The notes under the pieces: generated by a model
Databases searched by the model: none
Told to the model about the DNA's origin: nothing
Seen by the model: only the letters and a program-made list of their open reading frames with translations
In this document: piece by piece, positions 23,514-37,037 of the stretch
How positions within the stretch are numbered: the stretch's first letter is position 1
How the letters are laid out: each line of letters begins with the position of its first letter
Assembly (NCBI GenBank): GCA_032622095.1
Contig: CP136064.1
Span: forward strand, 125,783,605-125,847,604
Direction of reading: 5' to 3'
From: Siphonodentalium dalli
Taxonomy: Eukaryota; Mollusca; Scaphopoda; Gadilida; Siphonodentaliidae
DNA length: 64,000 nucleotides
Position numbers and translations under genes: made by a program

Positions 23514-24643
23514 GTTTGTTTTGAGAGTGGCTAAAATGCAAGCTTGGCAGTTTTTAAGGCAGGTGACTAAAAGACAAGCTTGGCGTTTTCAAATTTTTAA
23601 AAAGCCTTTTAAACGCTGTTTTCGGGTGAATTATGCGGGAATAGCACCAGTTAATTACTTATATGGCCCATTTTCGTAAATTAATCGACAATAGTGGCAG
23701 TAATGTCCCCGATTGGTTGGTTAATAGGGGGCGTGGTCACAAAATCAAAACATCGTCTTTTTACGCAGATTTCTTGTCGGTTTTTGGTCAATTTCTCTTT
23801 TTAAACATCAGTTGGACTAAGTTTTTTATTCGAGCTTGGTGGTTCGGTGGTCGGTCATCAAAAATTCTTTGTATATAATGTTCAAAACCGCCAAGCCCGA
23901 TTATATTTGTGAAGAATGATAATCATTTTACACGTTTTTACATAAAAACTAGATGGAACGTGTTTTAGAAACGAGAAATCGGCGAAAATTCAGCTTAATA
24001 TTTAGATTTTTTATTCGAGCTTGACGGTTCGGTGGTCGGTCATCTAAAGGTCAAAAATTATTTGTATATAATGTTCAAAACCGCCAAGCCCGATTATATT
24101 TGTGAAGAATGATAATCATTTTACACGTTTTTACATAAAAACTAGATGGAACGTGTTTTAGAAACGAGAAATCGGCGAAAATTCAGCTTAATATTTAGAT
24201 TTTTTATTCGAGCTTGGCGGTTCGGTGGTCGGTCATCTAAAAGTCAAAAATTCTTCGCATATAATGTTCAAAACCGCCAAGCTCGACTATGAGAGTGATA
24301 AATGATAACCATTCAACATGTTTCGAATAAAAAACTTAGTCCAACTGATGTTTAAAAAGAGAAATCGACCAAAAACCGACAAGAAATCTGCGTAAAAAGA
24401 CGATGTTTTGATTTTGTGACCACGCCCCTCTATTAACCAACCAATCGGGGACATTACTGCCACTATTGTCGATTAATTTACGAAAATGGGCCATATAAGT
24501 AATTAACTGGTGCTATTCCCGCATAATTCACCCGAAAACAGCGTTTAAAAAGCTTTTAAAAAATTTGAAAACGCCAAGCTTGTCTTTTAGTCACCTGCCT
24601 TAAAAACTGCCAAGCTTGCATTTTAGCCACTCTCGTTTGTTTT
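23514..24643. mobile_element. Foldback element with long inverted arms, 9-bp duplication
   Basis: The element spans 23523-24634. The outer arms of about 318 bp (23523-23840 and 24317-24634) start GAGAGTGGCTAAAATGCAAG and are close reverse complements. The 9-bp direct repeat GTTTGTTTT occurs at 23514-23522 and 24635-24643. Long arms with 9-bp duplications are known for Mutator-like elements and for Drosophila foldback elements. The core is a set of tandem repeats (see 23829-24330). No protein is encoded. A fragment of the arm occurs at 12985-13025. Confidence 0.85.
23829..24330. repeat. Tandem core repeats of the foldback element, 185-193 bp
   Basis: ATTCGAGCTTGG-type starts at about 23831, 24016 and 24209 each open a unit with GGTTCGGTGGTCGGTCATC, AAAACCGCCAAGCCCGA and GATAATCATTTTACACG. 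The third unit is partial. Within each unit CGAGCTTGGCGGTT pairs with AACCGCCAAGC, so each monomer is itself a hairpin. Confidence 0.75.
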
Positions 24644-25359
24644 GCGTAAATGGCTATCTCAATCTATGTCCTGGGTATTTTGTAAACATTGTCCGGTATT
24701 TCAAGCGACAGGCAACACAATCATTGCAAATGTAGCGAAAAATACTGCGCTATTCACCAAAATGAAACAGGCACCATGCGGTATGCTTGTCCGTATTTAA
24801 CTCGACATTGGTTCTCCCATGCATGTATGCTCTTATCTGTTCTCAACGATTGCTTATAGGTACAGAACAACCATATAGAGGTGTGTAGATAACCGCATAG
24901 CCTGCGCATATTGCACTACATCGACGACCATCAGGCGGTTTTCGCCAGTCAAGTTTTGGTGTTTCCTCGAGGTTCTATGTATTTGAACTCTATTTGTTCA
25001 GTAACAATGATTCGATTCGAGATTCGATTCGATTTCGAATCTTTTGCCTGATTCGATTCGAGATTCGATTCGAAATGAAAACACCCGATTCGCAGGGCCC
25101 TATTGGAAATTCCAATGTTGACCCCCCCCCAACGAGGACCTTACCGGCACGTCCCTGTTCGGCATAGACTAATTAGGTTTGGTCCGCTGATATTTCAATT
25201 TTTTTGTCTGGTCTAAACTGACGTGACGCGTAGTGAATTATCCATGACATGTGCATTGATGAGCGCCCGTTCACTACCAGTAATCACATTGTGATCACAG
25301 TAAAGACTTCACACAGTTCTGTATACAGGTCTACACCAATGTAAACACCCCTAAATTCG

Positions 25360-26339
25360 GACTTCAAAACTTTAGTACGATTATCTATAATTTAGCTCCA
25401 GGAACGATATGAATTGCTACCTGTAGTATAATTTTAAGTCAATATTAATCTTGATAAATTTGTACTGAAATTATGAAACCATGTGAATATATATATTTTG
25501 CTATTACTCAGTTGTTTCTCCTTTCTTCCCTATATTATAACAAGGTGTTTTGTCTGTTCAAATTATTCATCATAATGCCAGTTCGGACAACTCGACCACC
25601 GGAACTTGTCCCATATGTGGCGATCTGATACCTGTAAGCCGGTGTCACGCGCACCACAGTTAATATATCATAATTAGGGAATAGCCTCTGCAATTAGTAA
25701 TTAGAGTAGCATTGGAATTAAGAAAGATGGACCCATACAGGCAACTTTATGGCCATAATGTTTAGAAAATATATAATTACTTCGAGCACATTGCTAATTC
25801 GATAATCTGTCGCCAGTTTATTGAGGGATCTAACAGAAAACAACTTAATTGAATATTAAAGCATGCATCTGACGTACATTCTGATTCGTGTGTTATATCC
25901 CTGCCGGACACTAACATTTATGCAAAATTGTCACTGGTGTGCTTAAACGTCCAGAGACTATACGACCTTGCATTTTACAGAAACGTTCTTCAAAACTCTC
26001 ATTCCTTGTTTTCACGCACCTGAGAGGTTTAACCGTACAGGTCATGGTATGACAATATTTGTATCTAACTCAGTATATTTTAAAAGACGCAGAGAGTTAG
26101 TTATAACCGGTATTAGAATATGAGTGAGGTATTAAGGACTCCAAAACGATTGATATGCTTGGCATCTAAATAGACCCCAACCCCCTCCGAGTCGTCAACT
26201 GAGTTATAGGGGGATTTCATCGTTAGATAACGACAAAAACCTATATGTTTTTTAGATCCTTGGCTTGACTCATTTTCACAGTACCACATTAGTAACATTA
26301 AGTTTAAATATAATAAAATCGAGTAGTTTTATCAAACGA
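25360..26339. other. Intergenic sequence, no gene seen
   Basis: The sequence is AT-rich. The frame 26113-26298 on the minus strand has no domain. Nothing matches the repeats elsewhere in the window. Confidence 0.5.
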
Positions 26340-26668
26340 ATGGCCCGAAACTATGATGCAGCAGATTTTCTTCAATTAACAACGAGCTTGAACAATGGAA
26401 CTATAAATTGGATCTTTTAACAATAGACTATACACCACAGTAAGTACTCTTACAGAGAAATCAGCGATCTTAGCTTCAAAACATATACCAAACAAAATTG
26501 CTAATATACGATACGATGAGCCCAACTGGACGACATGTCAAATTCAAAGACTTATTATACAAAGATCGTCTTTATTCAAAATCAAAACGAAAGGAAAATG
26601 ATCAAACATGGGAAAAATATTACCCCAATGGAAACGAGGTGACACCCTGTATATATAAGTCATTATAA
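26340..26668 (+). pseudogene. LINE ORF2 endonuclease-RT linker remnant
   Basis: From an ATG at 26516 to a TAA at 26666, the frame reads VKFKDLLYKDRLYSKSKRKE, then NDQTWEKYYPNGNEVT. This fits the linker between endonuclease and reverse transcriptase in L2/CR1-like LINEs, where R-D-x-L-Y-x-K-x-K-R and W-E-K-Y-x-x-x-R-N-x-V recur. Upstream, short out-of-frame pieces (RNYDAADFLQL near 26350, ELEQWNYKLDLLTID near 26390) may be the preceding part, separated by frameshifts. It is a dead fragment and abuts the satellite array that begins at about 26695. Confidence 0.55.
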
Positions 26669-26694
26669 GTGCCAAGCAAAAATATATATATATA

Positions 26695-29600
26695 TACTAG
26701 CCGATGAGCCCAACGTTGTCCGGGCTATTCAAAAACCAAATTTCAAGTCGATAGCTCTACCCAGCCCGACGTTGTCCGGGCTATTTAAAAACCAAATTTC
26801 AAGTCGATAGCTCTACCCGTTTCCGAGATATGGTCTGCGCATGCGCGAAGCTGGCATCGCACTGGCTCGGCGACCCGATAAAATTCGTATCCGGGACAAG
26901 ATACATTCACATACCAATTTCAAGTCGATAGCTCCACCCGTTTCCGAGATCTCGTCTGTTCCCGTATATCTCTCTGCCGATGCTAATAATGTTGAATGGT
27001 AAACAAACGCTCTTTATAGAGATGCGTAATAAACAAACGCTCATTAAATTATCACTTGATTAACAACAGCAGTGCCGTTTTTTGTGACTGAGAGTGGAGA
27101 ATGGGTGCTCTGGGCTTCTCCAAAATGCGACGTCGACGATTCCCGTGGGATTTTACCTTTGGATAGGAAGTTTGGTCTCGATCGGTCAACCCGTTTTCGA
27201 TTCTATAAAGGACATACAGACAGACAAACAAAGGTCTTCAAAATATATAAGAGAGTAGCCGATGAGCCCGACGTTGTCCGGGCTATTCATCCGGGCTATT
27301 CAAAAACCAAATTTCAAGTCGATAGCTTTACCCGTTTCCGAGATCTGGTCTGCGCATGCGCGAAGCACGGGCTCGGCGACCCGATAAAATTCGTATCCGG
27401 GGCAAGATACATTCACATACCAAATTTCAAGTCGATAGCTCCACCCGTTTCCGAGATCACGTTTGCGCATGCGCGAAGCTGGCGTCGCACGGGCTCGGCG
27501 ACCAGATAAAAGTCGTATCCGGGGCAAGATACATTCACATACCAAATTTCAAGTCGATAGCTCCACCCGTTTCCGAGATCTGGTCTGCGCATGCGCGAAG
27601 CTGGCGTCGCACGGGCTCGGCGACCCGATAAAATTCGTATCCGGGGCAAGATACATTCACATAGTAAATTTCAAGTCGATAGCTCCACCCGTTTCCGAGA
27701 TCTCGTCTGCGCATGCGCGAAGCGGGCTCCGCACGGGCCCGCCAATACGACAACGACGACCGCCTGGTCAATCTACACACACGTACCAAGTTTCGTCCCG
27801 ATCGGTCGAGAATCGTAGATTTGTATAAATGACATACAGACATACAGACAGACAGAGGTCTTCAAAATATATATGAGACTAGCCGATGAGCCCGACGTTG
27901 TCCGGGCTATTCAAAAACCAAATTTCAAGTCGAGAGCTCCACCCGTTTCCGAGATCTCGTCTGCGCATGCGCGAAGCTGGCGTCGCGCGGGCTCGGCGAC
28001 CCGATAAAATTCGTATCCGGGGCAAGATACATTCACATAGCAAATTTCAAGTCGATAGCTCCACCCGTTTCCGAGATCTCGTCTGCGCATGCGCGAAGCT
28101 GGCGTCGCACGGGCTCGGCGACCCGATAAAATTCGTATCCGGGGCAAGATACATCCACATAGCAAATTTCAAGTAGATAGCGCCACCCGTTTTCGAGATC
28201 TCGTCTGCGCATGCGCCGCACGGGCTCGCCAATACGACAACGACGACCGCCTGGTCAAACTACACACACGTACCAAGTTTCGTCCCGATCGGTCGAGAAT
28301 CGTAGATTTGTATAAATGACAGACAGACAGACAGACAGACAAACATACAGACAGAGGTCTTCGAAATATATAATAGACTAGCCGATGAACCCGACGTTGT
28401 CCGGGCTATTAAAAATATATATAAGAAAAATTTGTACTCGGCGCAAGATACATTCACATGCCAATTTTCAAGTCGATAGCTCCACCCGTTTCCGAGATCT
28501 GGTCTGCGCGAAGCGGGCGCCGCATGGGCTCGGCGACCCGATAAAATTCGTATCCGGGGCAAGATACATTCACATACCAAATTTCAAGTCGATAGCTCCA
28601 CCCGTTTCCGAGATCTCGTCTGCGCAGTATTGTTCCCGTATATCCCTCTGCAGATGCTAATAACGTTGAATGGTAAATAAACGCTCTTTATAGCGATGCG
28701 TAAAAAAACAAACGCTCATTAAATTATCACTTGATTAACAACCGCAGTGCCGTTTTTTGTGACTGAGAGTGGAGAATGGGTGCTCTGGACTTCTCCAAAA
28801 TGCGACGTCGACGATTCCCGTGGGATTTTACCTTTGGATAGGAAGTTTGGTCTCGATCGGTCAACCCGTTTTCGATTCTATAAAGGGCAGACAGACAAAC
28901 ATACAGAGGTCTTCAAAATATATATGAGACTAGCCGATGAGCCCGACGTTGTCCGGGCTATTCATCCGGGCTATTTAAAAACCAAATTTCAAGTCGATAG
29001 CTTTACCCGTTTCCGAGATCTGGTCTGCGCATGCGCGAAGCTGGTGTCGCACGGGCTCGGCGACCCGATAAAATTCGTATCCGGGGCAAGATACATTCAC
29101 ATACCAAATTTCAAGTCGATAGCTCCACCCGTTTCCGAGATCTCGTTTGCGCATGCGCGAAGCTGGCGTCGCACGGGCTCGGCGACCAGATAAAAGTCGT
29201 ATCCGGGGCAAGATACATTCACATAGCAAATTTCAAGTCGATAGCTCCACCCGTTTCCGAGATCTGGTCTGCGCATGCGCGAAGCTGGCGTCGCACGGAC
29301 TCGGCGACCCGATAAAATTCGTATCCGGGGCAAGATACATTCACATAGTAAATTTCAAGTCGATAGCTCCACCCGTTTCCGAGATCTCGTCTGCGCATGC
29401 GCGAAGCGGGCGCCGCACGGGCCCGCCAATACGACACGACGACCGCCTGGTCAATCTACACACACGTACCAAGTTTCGTCCCGATCGGTCGAGAATCGTA
29501 GATTTGTATAAATGACATACAGACATACAGACAGACCGAGGTCTTCAAAATATATATGAGACTAGCCGATGAACCCGACGTTGTCCGGGCTATTAAAAAT

Positions 29601-32600
29601 ATATATAAGAAAAATTTGTACTCGGCGCAAGATACATTCACATGCCAATTTTCAAGTCGATAGCTCCACCCGTTTCCGAGATCTGGTCTGCGCGAAGCGG
29701 GCGCCGCACGGGCTCGGCGACCCGATAAAATTCGTATCCGGGGCAAGATACATTCACATACCAAATTTCAAGTCGATAGCTCCACCCGTTTCCGAGATCT
29801 CGTCTGCGCAGTATTGTTCCCGTATATCCCTCTGCAGATGCTAATAACGTTGAATGGTAAATAAACGCTCTTTATAGCGATGCGTAAAAAAACAAACGCT
29901 CATTAAATTATCACTTGATTAACAACCGCAGTGCCGTTTTTTGTGACTGAGAGTGGAGAATGGGTGCTCTGGACTTCTCCAAAATGCGACGTCGACGATT
30001 CCCGTGGGATTTTACCTTTGGATAGGAAGTTTGGTCTCGATCGGTCAACCCGTTTTCGATTCTATAAAGGGCAGACAGACAAACATACAGAGGTCTTCAA
30101 AATATATATGAGACTAGCCGATGAGCCCGACGTTGTCCGGGCTATTCAAAAACCAAATTTCAAGTCGATAGCTCCACCCGTTTCCGAGATCTGGTTTGCA
30201 CATGCGCGAAGCTGGCGCCGCACGGGCTCGCCAATACGACAACGTCGACCGCCTGGTCCAACTACACACACGTACCAAGTTTCGTCTCGATCGGTCGAGA
30301 ATCGTAGATTTGTATAAATGACAGACAGACAAACATACAGACAAACAAACAAACAGAGGTCTTCAAAATATATAAGAGACTAGCCGATGAGCCCGACGTT
30401 GTCCGGGCTATTCAAAAAACAAATTTCAAGTCGATAGCTCCACCCGTTTCCGAGATCTGGTCTGCGCATGCGCGAAGCTGGCGTCGCACGGGCTCGGCGA
30501 CCCGATAAAATTCGTATCCGGGGCAAGATACATTCACATACCAAATTTCAAGTCGATAGCTCCACCCGTTTCCGAGATCTGGTCGGCGCATGCGCGAAGC
30601 TTGCGTCGCACGGGCTCGGCGACCCGATAAAATTCGTAACCGGGGCAAGATACATTCACATAACAAATTTCAAGTCGATAGCTCCACCCGTTTCCGAGAT
30701 CTCGTCTTTTGTTTTTCATGAATTAATTCATGGTACCCGTCCCTCAAAGACTGACCCGATGAAAAATTCCCCTGTTCCTAGGACATATATGACACAACAA
30801 TCCATTATGCATTTTTAATCGAGATAATTGCATTCCGCGTTTCGTTTTGCATCCGTATTTTACGCATGGGTAGCCGTTTAGCAGCTTCGATTGTAATAAA
30901 GAGCGTTCACCCTTAACACCTCCGAATATGGTCAATATAAAGATCGTTGATGCCTTAATCCCCGAAGTGGCGTTTGCGGTGATTTTGATGATTGGGAGTG
31001 GAGAATCGGTGCTCGAGCTTGTCCAAAACGCGACGTCGACGATCCCCGTGGGTTTTTACACTTATATACGAAATTTGAGCTCCATGGGTGCAGTCGTTTT
31101 CTATTCTATAAAGGACATACAGACAGACAGAGGTCTTCAAAATATATAAGAGACTAGCCGATGAGCCCGACGTTGTCCGTGCTATTCAAAAACCAAATTT
31201 CAAGTCGATAGCTCCACCCGTTTCCGAGATCTGGTCTGCGCATGCGCGAAACTGGCGTCGCACGGGCTCGGCGAACCGATAAAATTCGTATCCGGGGCAA
31301 TATACATTCACATAGCAAATTTCAAGTCGATAGCTCCACCCGTTTCCGAGATCTGATCTGCGCATGCGCGAAGCTGGCGTCGCACGGGCTCGGCGACCCG
31401 ATAAAATTCGTATCCGGGGCAAGATACATTCACATAGCAAATTTCAAGTCGATAGCTCCACCCGTTTCCGAGATCTATTCTGCGCATGCGCGAAGCGGGC
31501 GCCGCACGGGCTCACCAATACTACAACGACGACCGCCTGGTCAAACTACACACACGTACCAAGTTTCGTCTCGATTGGTCGAGAATCGTAGATTTGTATA
31601 AATGACAGACAAACATACAGACAAACAAACAAACAGACAGAGGTCTTCAAAATATATATGAGACTAGCCGATGAGCCCGACGTTGTCAGGGCTACGTTGT
31701 CCGGGCGATTTGTATAAATGACAGACAGACAAACAAACAAACATACATACAGACAAACAGAGGTCTTCAAAATATATATGAGACTAGCCGATGAGCCCGA
31801 CGTTGTCCGGGCTATTCAAAAACCAAATTTCAAGTCGATAGCTCTACCCAGCCCGACGTTGTCCGGGCTATTCAAAAACCAAATTTCAAGTCGATAGCTC
31901 TACCCGTTTCCGAGATCTCGTCTGCGCATTCGCGAAGCTGGCGTCGCACGGGCTCGGCGACCCGATAAAATTCGTATCCGGGGCAAGATACATTCACATA
32001 CCAAATTTCAAGTCGATAGCTCCACCCGTTTCCTAGATCTCGTCTGCGCATGCGCGAAGCCGGCGTCGCACGGGGTCGGCGACCCGATAAAATTCGTATC
32101 CGGGGCAAGATACATTCACATACCAAATTTCAAGTCGATAGCTCCACCCGTTTCCTAGATCTCGTCTGCGCATTCGCGAAGCTGGCGTCGCACGGGCTCG
32201 GCGACCCGATAAAATTCGTATCCGGGGCAAGATACATTCACATACCAAATTTCAAGTCGATAGCTCCACCCGTTTCCTAGATCTCGTCTGCGCATTCGCG
32301 AAGCTGGCGTCGCACGGGCTCGGCGACCCGATAAAATTCGTATCCGGGGCAAGATACATTCACATACCAAATTTCAAGTCGATAGCTCCACCCGTTTCCG
32401 AGATCTCGTTTGCGCATGCGCGAAGCTGGCGTCGCACGGGCTCGGCGACCAGATAAAAGTCGTATCCGGGGCAAGATACATTCACATAGCAAATTTCAAG
32501 TCGATAGCTCCACCCGTTTCCGAGATCTCGTTTGCGCATGCGCGAAGCTGGCGTCGCACGGGCTCGGCGACCAGATAAATGTCGTATCCGGGACAAGATA

Positions 32601-35023
32601 CATTCACATAGCAAATTTCAAGTCGATAGCTCCACCCGTTTTCGAGATCTGGTCTGCGCATGCGCGAAGCTGGCGTCGCACGGGCTCGGCGACCCGATAA
32701 AATTCGTATCCGGGGCAAGATACATTCACATAGTAAATTTCAAGTCGATATCTCCACCCGTTTCCGAGATCTCGTCTGCGCATGCGCGAAGCGGGCGCCG
32801 CACGGGCCCGCCAATACGACACGACGACCGCCTGGTCAATCTACACACACGTACCAAGTTTCGTCCCGATCGGTGGAGAATCATAGATTTGTATAAATGA
32901 CATACAGACATACAGACAGACAGAGGTCTTCAAAATATATATGAGACTAGCCGATGAACCCGACGTTGTCCGGGCTATTAAAAATATATATAAGAAAAAT
33001 TTGTACTCGGCGCAAGATACATTCACATGCCAATTTTCAAGTCGATAGCTCCACCCGTTTCCGAGATCTGGTCTGCGCGAAGCGGGCGCCACACGGGCTC
33101 GGCGACCCGATAAAATTCGTATCCGGGGCAAGATACATTCACATACCAAATTTCAAGTCGATAGCTCCACCCGTTTCCGAGATCTCGTCTGCGCAGTATT
33201 GTTCCCGTATATCCCTCAGCAGATGCTAATAACGTTGAATGGTAAATAAACGCTCTTTATAGCGATGCGTAAAAAAACAAACGCTCATTAAATTATCACT
33301 TGATTAACAACCGCAGTGCCGTTTTTTTGTGACTGAGAGTGGAGAATGGGTGCTCTGGACTTCTCCAAAATGCGACGTCGACGATTCCCGTGGGATTTTA
33401 CCTTTGGATAGGAAGTTTGGTCTCGATCGGTCAACCCGTTTTCGATTCTATAAAGGGCAGACAGACAAACATACAGAGGTCTTCAAAATATATATGAGAC
33501 TAGCCGATGAGCCCGACGTTGTCCTGGCTATTCAAAAACCAAATTTCAAGTCGATAGCTCCACCCGTTTCCGAGATCTGGTTTGCACATGCGCGAAGCTG
33601 GCGCCGCACGGGCTCGCCAATACGACAACGTCGACCGCCTGGTCCAACTACACACACGTACCAAGTTTCGTCCCGATCGGTCGAGAATCGTAGATTTGTA
33701 TAAATGACAGACAGACAAACATACAGACAAACAAACAAACAGAGGTCTTCAAAATATATAAGAGACTAGCCGATGAGCCCGACGTTGTCCGGGCTATTCA
33801 AAAACCAAATTTCAAGTCGATAGCTCCACCCGTTTCCGAGATCTGGTCTGCGCATGCGCGAAACTGGCGTCGCACGGGCTCGGCGAACCGATAAAATTCG
33901 TATCCGGGGCAATATACATTCACATAGCAAATTTCAAGTCGATAGCTCCACCAGTTTCCGAGATCTGATCTGCGCATGCGCGAAGCTGGCGTCGCACGGG
34001 CTCGGCGACCCGATAAAATTCGTATCCGGGTCAAGATACATTCACATAGCAAATTTCAAGTCGATAGCTCCACCCGTTTCCGAGATCTATTCTGCGCATG
34101 CGCGAAGCGGGCGCCACACGGGCTCACCAATACTACAACGACGACCGCCTGGTCAAACTACACACACGTACCAAGTTTCGTCTCGATTGGTCGAGAATCG
34201 TAGATTTGTATAAATGACAGACAAACATACAGACAAACAAACAAACAGACAGAGGTCTTCAAAATATATATGAGACTAGCCGATGAGCCCGACGTTGTCA
34301 GGGCTACGTTGTCCGGGCGATTTGTATAAATGACAGACAGACAAACAAACAAACATACATACAGACAAACAGAGGTCTTCAAAATATATATGAGACTAGC
34401 CGATGAGCCCGACGTTGTCCGGGCTATTCAAAAACCAAATTTCAAGTCGATAGCTCTACCCAGCCCGACGTTGTCCGGGCTATTCAAAAACCAAATTTCA
34501 AGTCGATAGCTCTACCCGTTTCCGAGATCTGGTCTTCGCATGCGCGAAGTCGGCGTCGCACGGGGTCGGCGACCCGATAAAATTCGTATCCGGGGCAAGA
34601 TACATTCACATACCAAATTTCAAGTCGATAGCTCCACCCGTTTCCTAGATCTCGTCTGCGCATTCGCGAAGCTTGCGTCGCACGGGCTCGGCGACCCGAT
34701 AAAATTCGTATCCGGGGCAAGATACATTCACATACCAAATTTCAAGTCGATAGCTCCACCCGTTTCCTAGATCTCGTCTGCGCATTCGCGAAGCTGGCGT
34801 CGCACGGGCTCGGCGACCCGATAAAATTCGTATCCGGGTCAAGATACATTCACATAGCAAATTTCAAGTCGATAGCTCCACCCGTTTCCGAGATCTCGTC
34901 TGCACATGCGCTGCACGGGCGTCGCACGGGCTCGCCAATAAGACAACGACCACCGCCTGGTCAAACTACACACACGTACCAAGATTCGTCCCGATCGGTC
35001 GAGAATCGTTGATTTGTATTAAT

Positions 35024-35057
<34 letters not shown>

Positions 35058-36492
35058 GGTCTTCAAAATATATATAAGATAGCCGATGAGCCCGACGTTG
35101 TCCGGGCTATTCATCCGGGCTATTCAAAAACCAAATTTCGATCGCTCTACCCGTTTCCGAGATCTGGTCTGTGCATGCGCGAAGCTGGCGTCGCACGGGC
35201 TCGGCGACCCGATAAAATTCTTATCCGGGGCAAGATACATTCACATACCAAATTTCAAGTCGATAGCTCCACCCGTTTCCGAGATCTCGTCTGCGCATGC
35301 GCGAAGCTGACGTCGCACGGGCTCGGTGACCCGATAAAATTCGTATCCGGGGCAAGATACATTCACATACCAAATATCAAGTCGATAGCTCCACCCGTTT
35401 CCGAGATCTCGTCTGCGCATGCGCGAAGCGGGCGCCGCACGGGCTCGCCAATACGACAACGTTCACCGCCTGGTCAAACTACACTCACGTACCAAGTTTC
35501 GTCCCGATCGGTCGAGAATCGTAGATTTGTATTAATGACAGACAGTCAGACAGACAGACAGACAAACAAACAAACAAACAGAGGTCTTCAAAATATATAT
35601 GAGACTAGCGGATGAGCCCGACGTTGTCCGGGCTATTCACAAACCAAATTTCAAGTCGATAGCTCTACCCAGCCCGACGATTTCAAGTCGATAGCTCCAC
35701 CCGTTTCCGATATCTCGTCTGTGCATGCGCGAAGCGGGCGCCGCACGGGCTCGCCAATATGACAACGTCCACCGCCTGGTCAAACTACACACACGTACCA
35801 AGTTTCGTCCCGATCGGTCGAGAATCGTAGATTTGTATAAATGACAAACATACAGACAAACATACAAACATACAGACAGACAGAGGTCTTCAAAATATAT
35901 ATGAGACTAGCCGATGAGCCCGACGTTGTCCGGGCGACGTTGTCCGGGCTATTCAAAAACCAAATTTCAAGTCGATAGCTCCACCCGTTTCCGAGATCTA
36001 GTCTGCGCATGCGCGAAGCTGGTGTCGCACGGGCTCGGCGACCCGATAAAATTCGTATCCGGGGCAAGATAGATTCACATACCAAATTTCAAGTCGATAG
36101 CTCCACCCGTTTCCGAGATCTAGTCTGCGCATGCGCGAAGCTGGTGTCGCACGGGCTCGGCGACCCGATAAAATTCGTTTCCGGGGCAAGATACATTCAC
36201 ATACCAAATTTCAAGTCGATAGCTCCACCCGTTTCCTAGATCTCGTCTGCGCATTCGCGAAGCTGGCGTCGCACGGGCTCGGCGACCCGATAAAATTCGT
36301 ATCCGGGTCAAGATACATTCACATAGCAAATTTCAAGTCGATAGCTCCACCCGTTTCCGAGATCTCGTCTGCACATGCGCTGCACGGGCGTCGCACGGGC
36401 TCGCCAATAAGACAACGACCACCGCCTGGTCAAACTACACACACGTACCAAGATTCGTCCCGATCGGTCGAGAATCGTTGATTTGTATTAAT

Positions 36493-36526
<34 letters not shown>

Positions 36527-37005
36527 GGTCTTCAAAATATATATAAGATAGCCGATGAGCCCGACGTTGTCCGGGCTATTCATCCGGGCTATTCAAAAAC
36601 CAAATTTCGATCGCTCTACCCGTTTCCGAGATCTGGTCTCCGCATGCGCGAAGCTGGCGTCGCACGGGCTCGGCGACCCGATAAAATTCTTATCCGGGGC
36701 AAGATACATTCACATACCAAATTTCAAGTCGATAGCTCCACCCGTTTCCGAGATCTCGTCTGCGCATGCGCGAAGCTGACGTCGCACGGGCTCGGTGACC
36801 CGATAAAATTCGTATCCGGGGCAAGATACATTCACATACCAAATATCAAGTCGATAGCTCCACCCGTTTCCGAGATCTCGTCTGCGCATGCGCGAAGCGG
36901 GCGCCGCACGGGCTCGCCAATACGACAACGTTCACCGCCTGGTCAAACTACACTCACGTACCAAGTTTCGTCCCGATCGGTCGAGAATCGTAGATTTGTA
37001 TTAAT

Positions 37006-37037
<32 letters not shown>

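Larger units (their letters stand above)
22564..25110. mobile_element. hAT-like element, TAGGGCCCTGCGAATC ends, 8-bp duplication
   Basis: The element spans 22572-25102. It begins TAGGGCCCTGCGAATCGATT and ends with the reverse complement of TAGGGCCCTGCGAATCGG. Subterminal ATTCGATTCGA motifs recur at both ends (22583-22630, 25008-25075). The flanking octamers TTGGGAAT (22564-22571) and TTGGAAAT (25103-25110) differ at one base, a classic hAT-type duplication. No transposase is seen. The interior holds a LINE reverse-transcriptase remnant (22860-23072) and a foldback element (23523-24634). The 2.5-kb size is therefore mostly later cargo. Confidence 0.8.
22420..25185. repeat. 'TTGGAAATTTC' hAT-like repeat split by a later insertion
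   Basis: The left part (about 22420-22571) has CAACAGTTGGAAATTTCATA and related blocks. The right part (25103-25185) has CCAATGTTGACCCCC, ACGAGGACCTTA and ACGTCCCTG. Together they match the order of the complete copy at 11419-12063. The two parts are separated by exactly the hAT-like element bounded by 8-bp duplications. Confidence 0.65.
21939..25351. mobile_element. Outermost inverted-repeat element of a four-layer nest
   Basis: GGGTGCGTTTACATTGGTGTAGA at 21939-21961 is mirrored by TCTACACCAATGTAAACACCC ending at 25350, about 23 bp with one small difference, and CTGTATACAG/TTTGTACAG blocks follow inside. I cannot read a clear target duplication. The GGGTGCGTTTACA style resembles Harbinger or P-like ends, which is inference. 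It encloses a 'TTGGAAATTTC' repeat, the hAT-like element at 22572-25102 and the foldback element at 23523-24634. Confidence 0.55.

Noticed and set aside
31670-31700. Possible hammerhead ribozyme at GCCGATGAGCCCGACGTTG in satellite junctions.
   Set aside because: The core reads CCGATGA instead of CUGAUGA, and the conserved GAAA after the second stem is absent. Only the stem GCCC/GGGC is credible.
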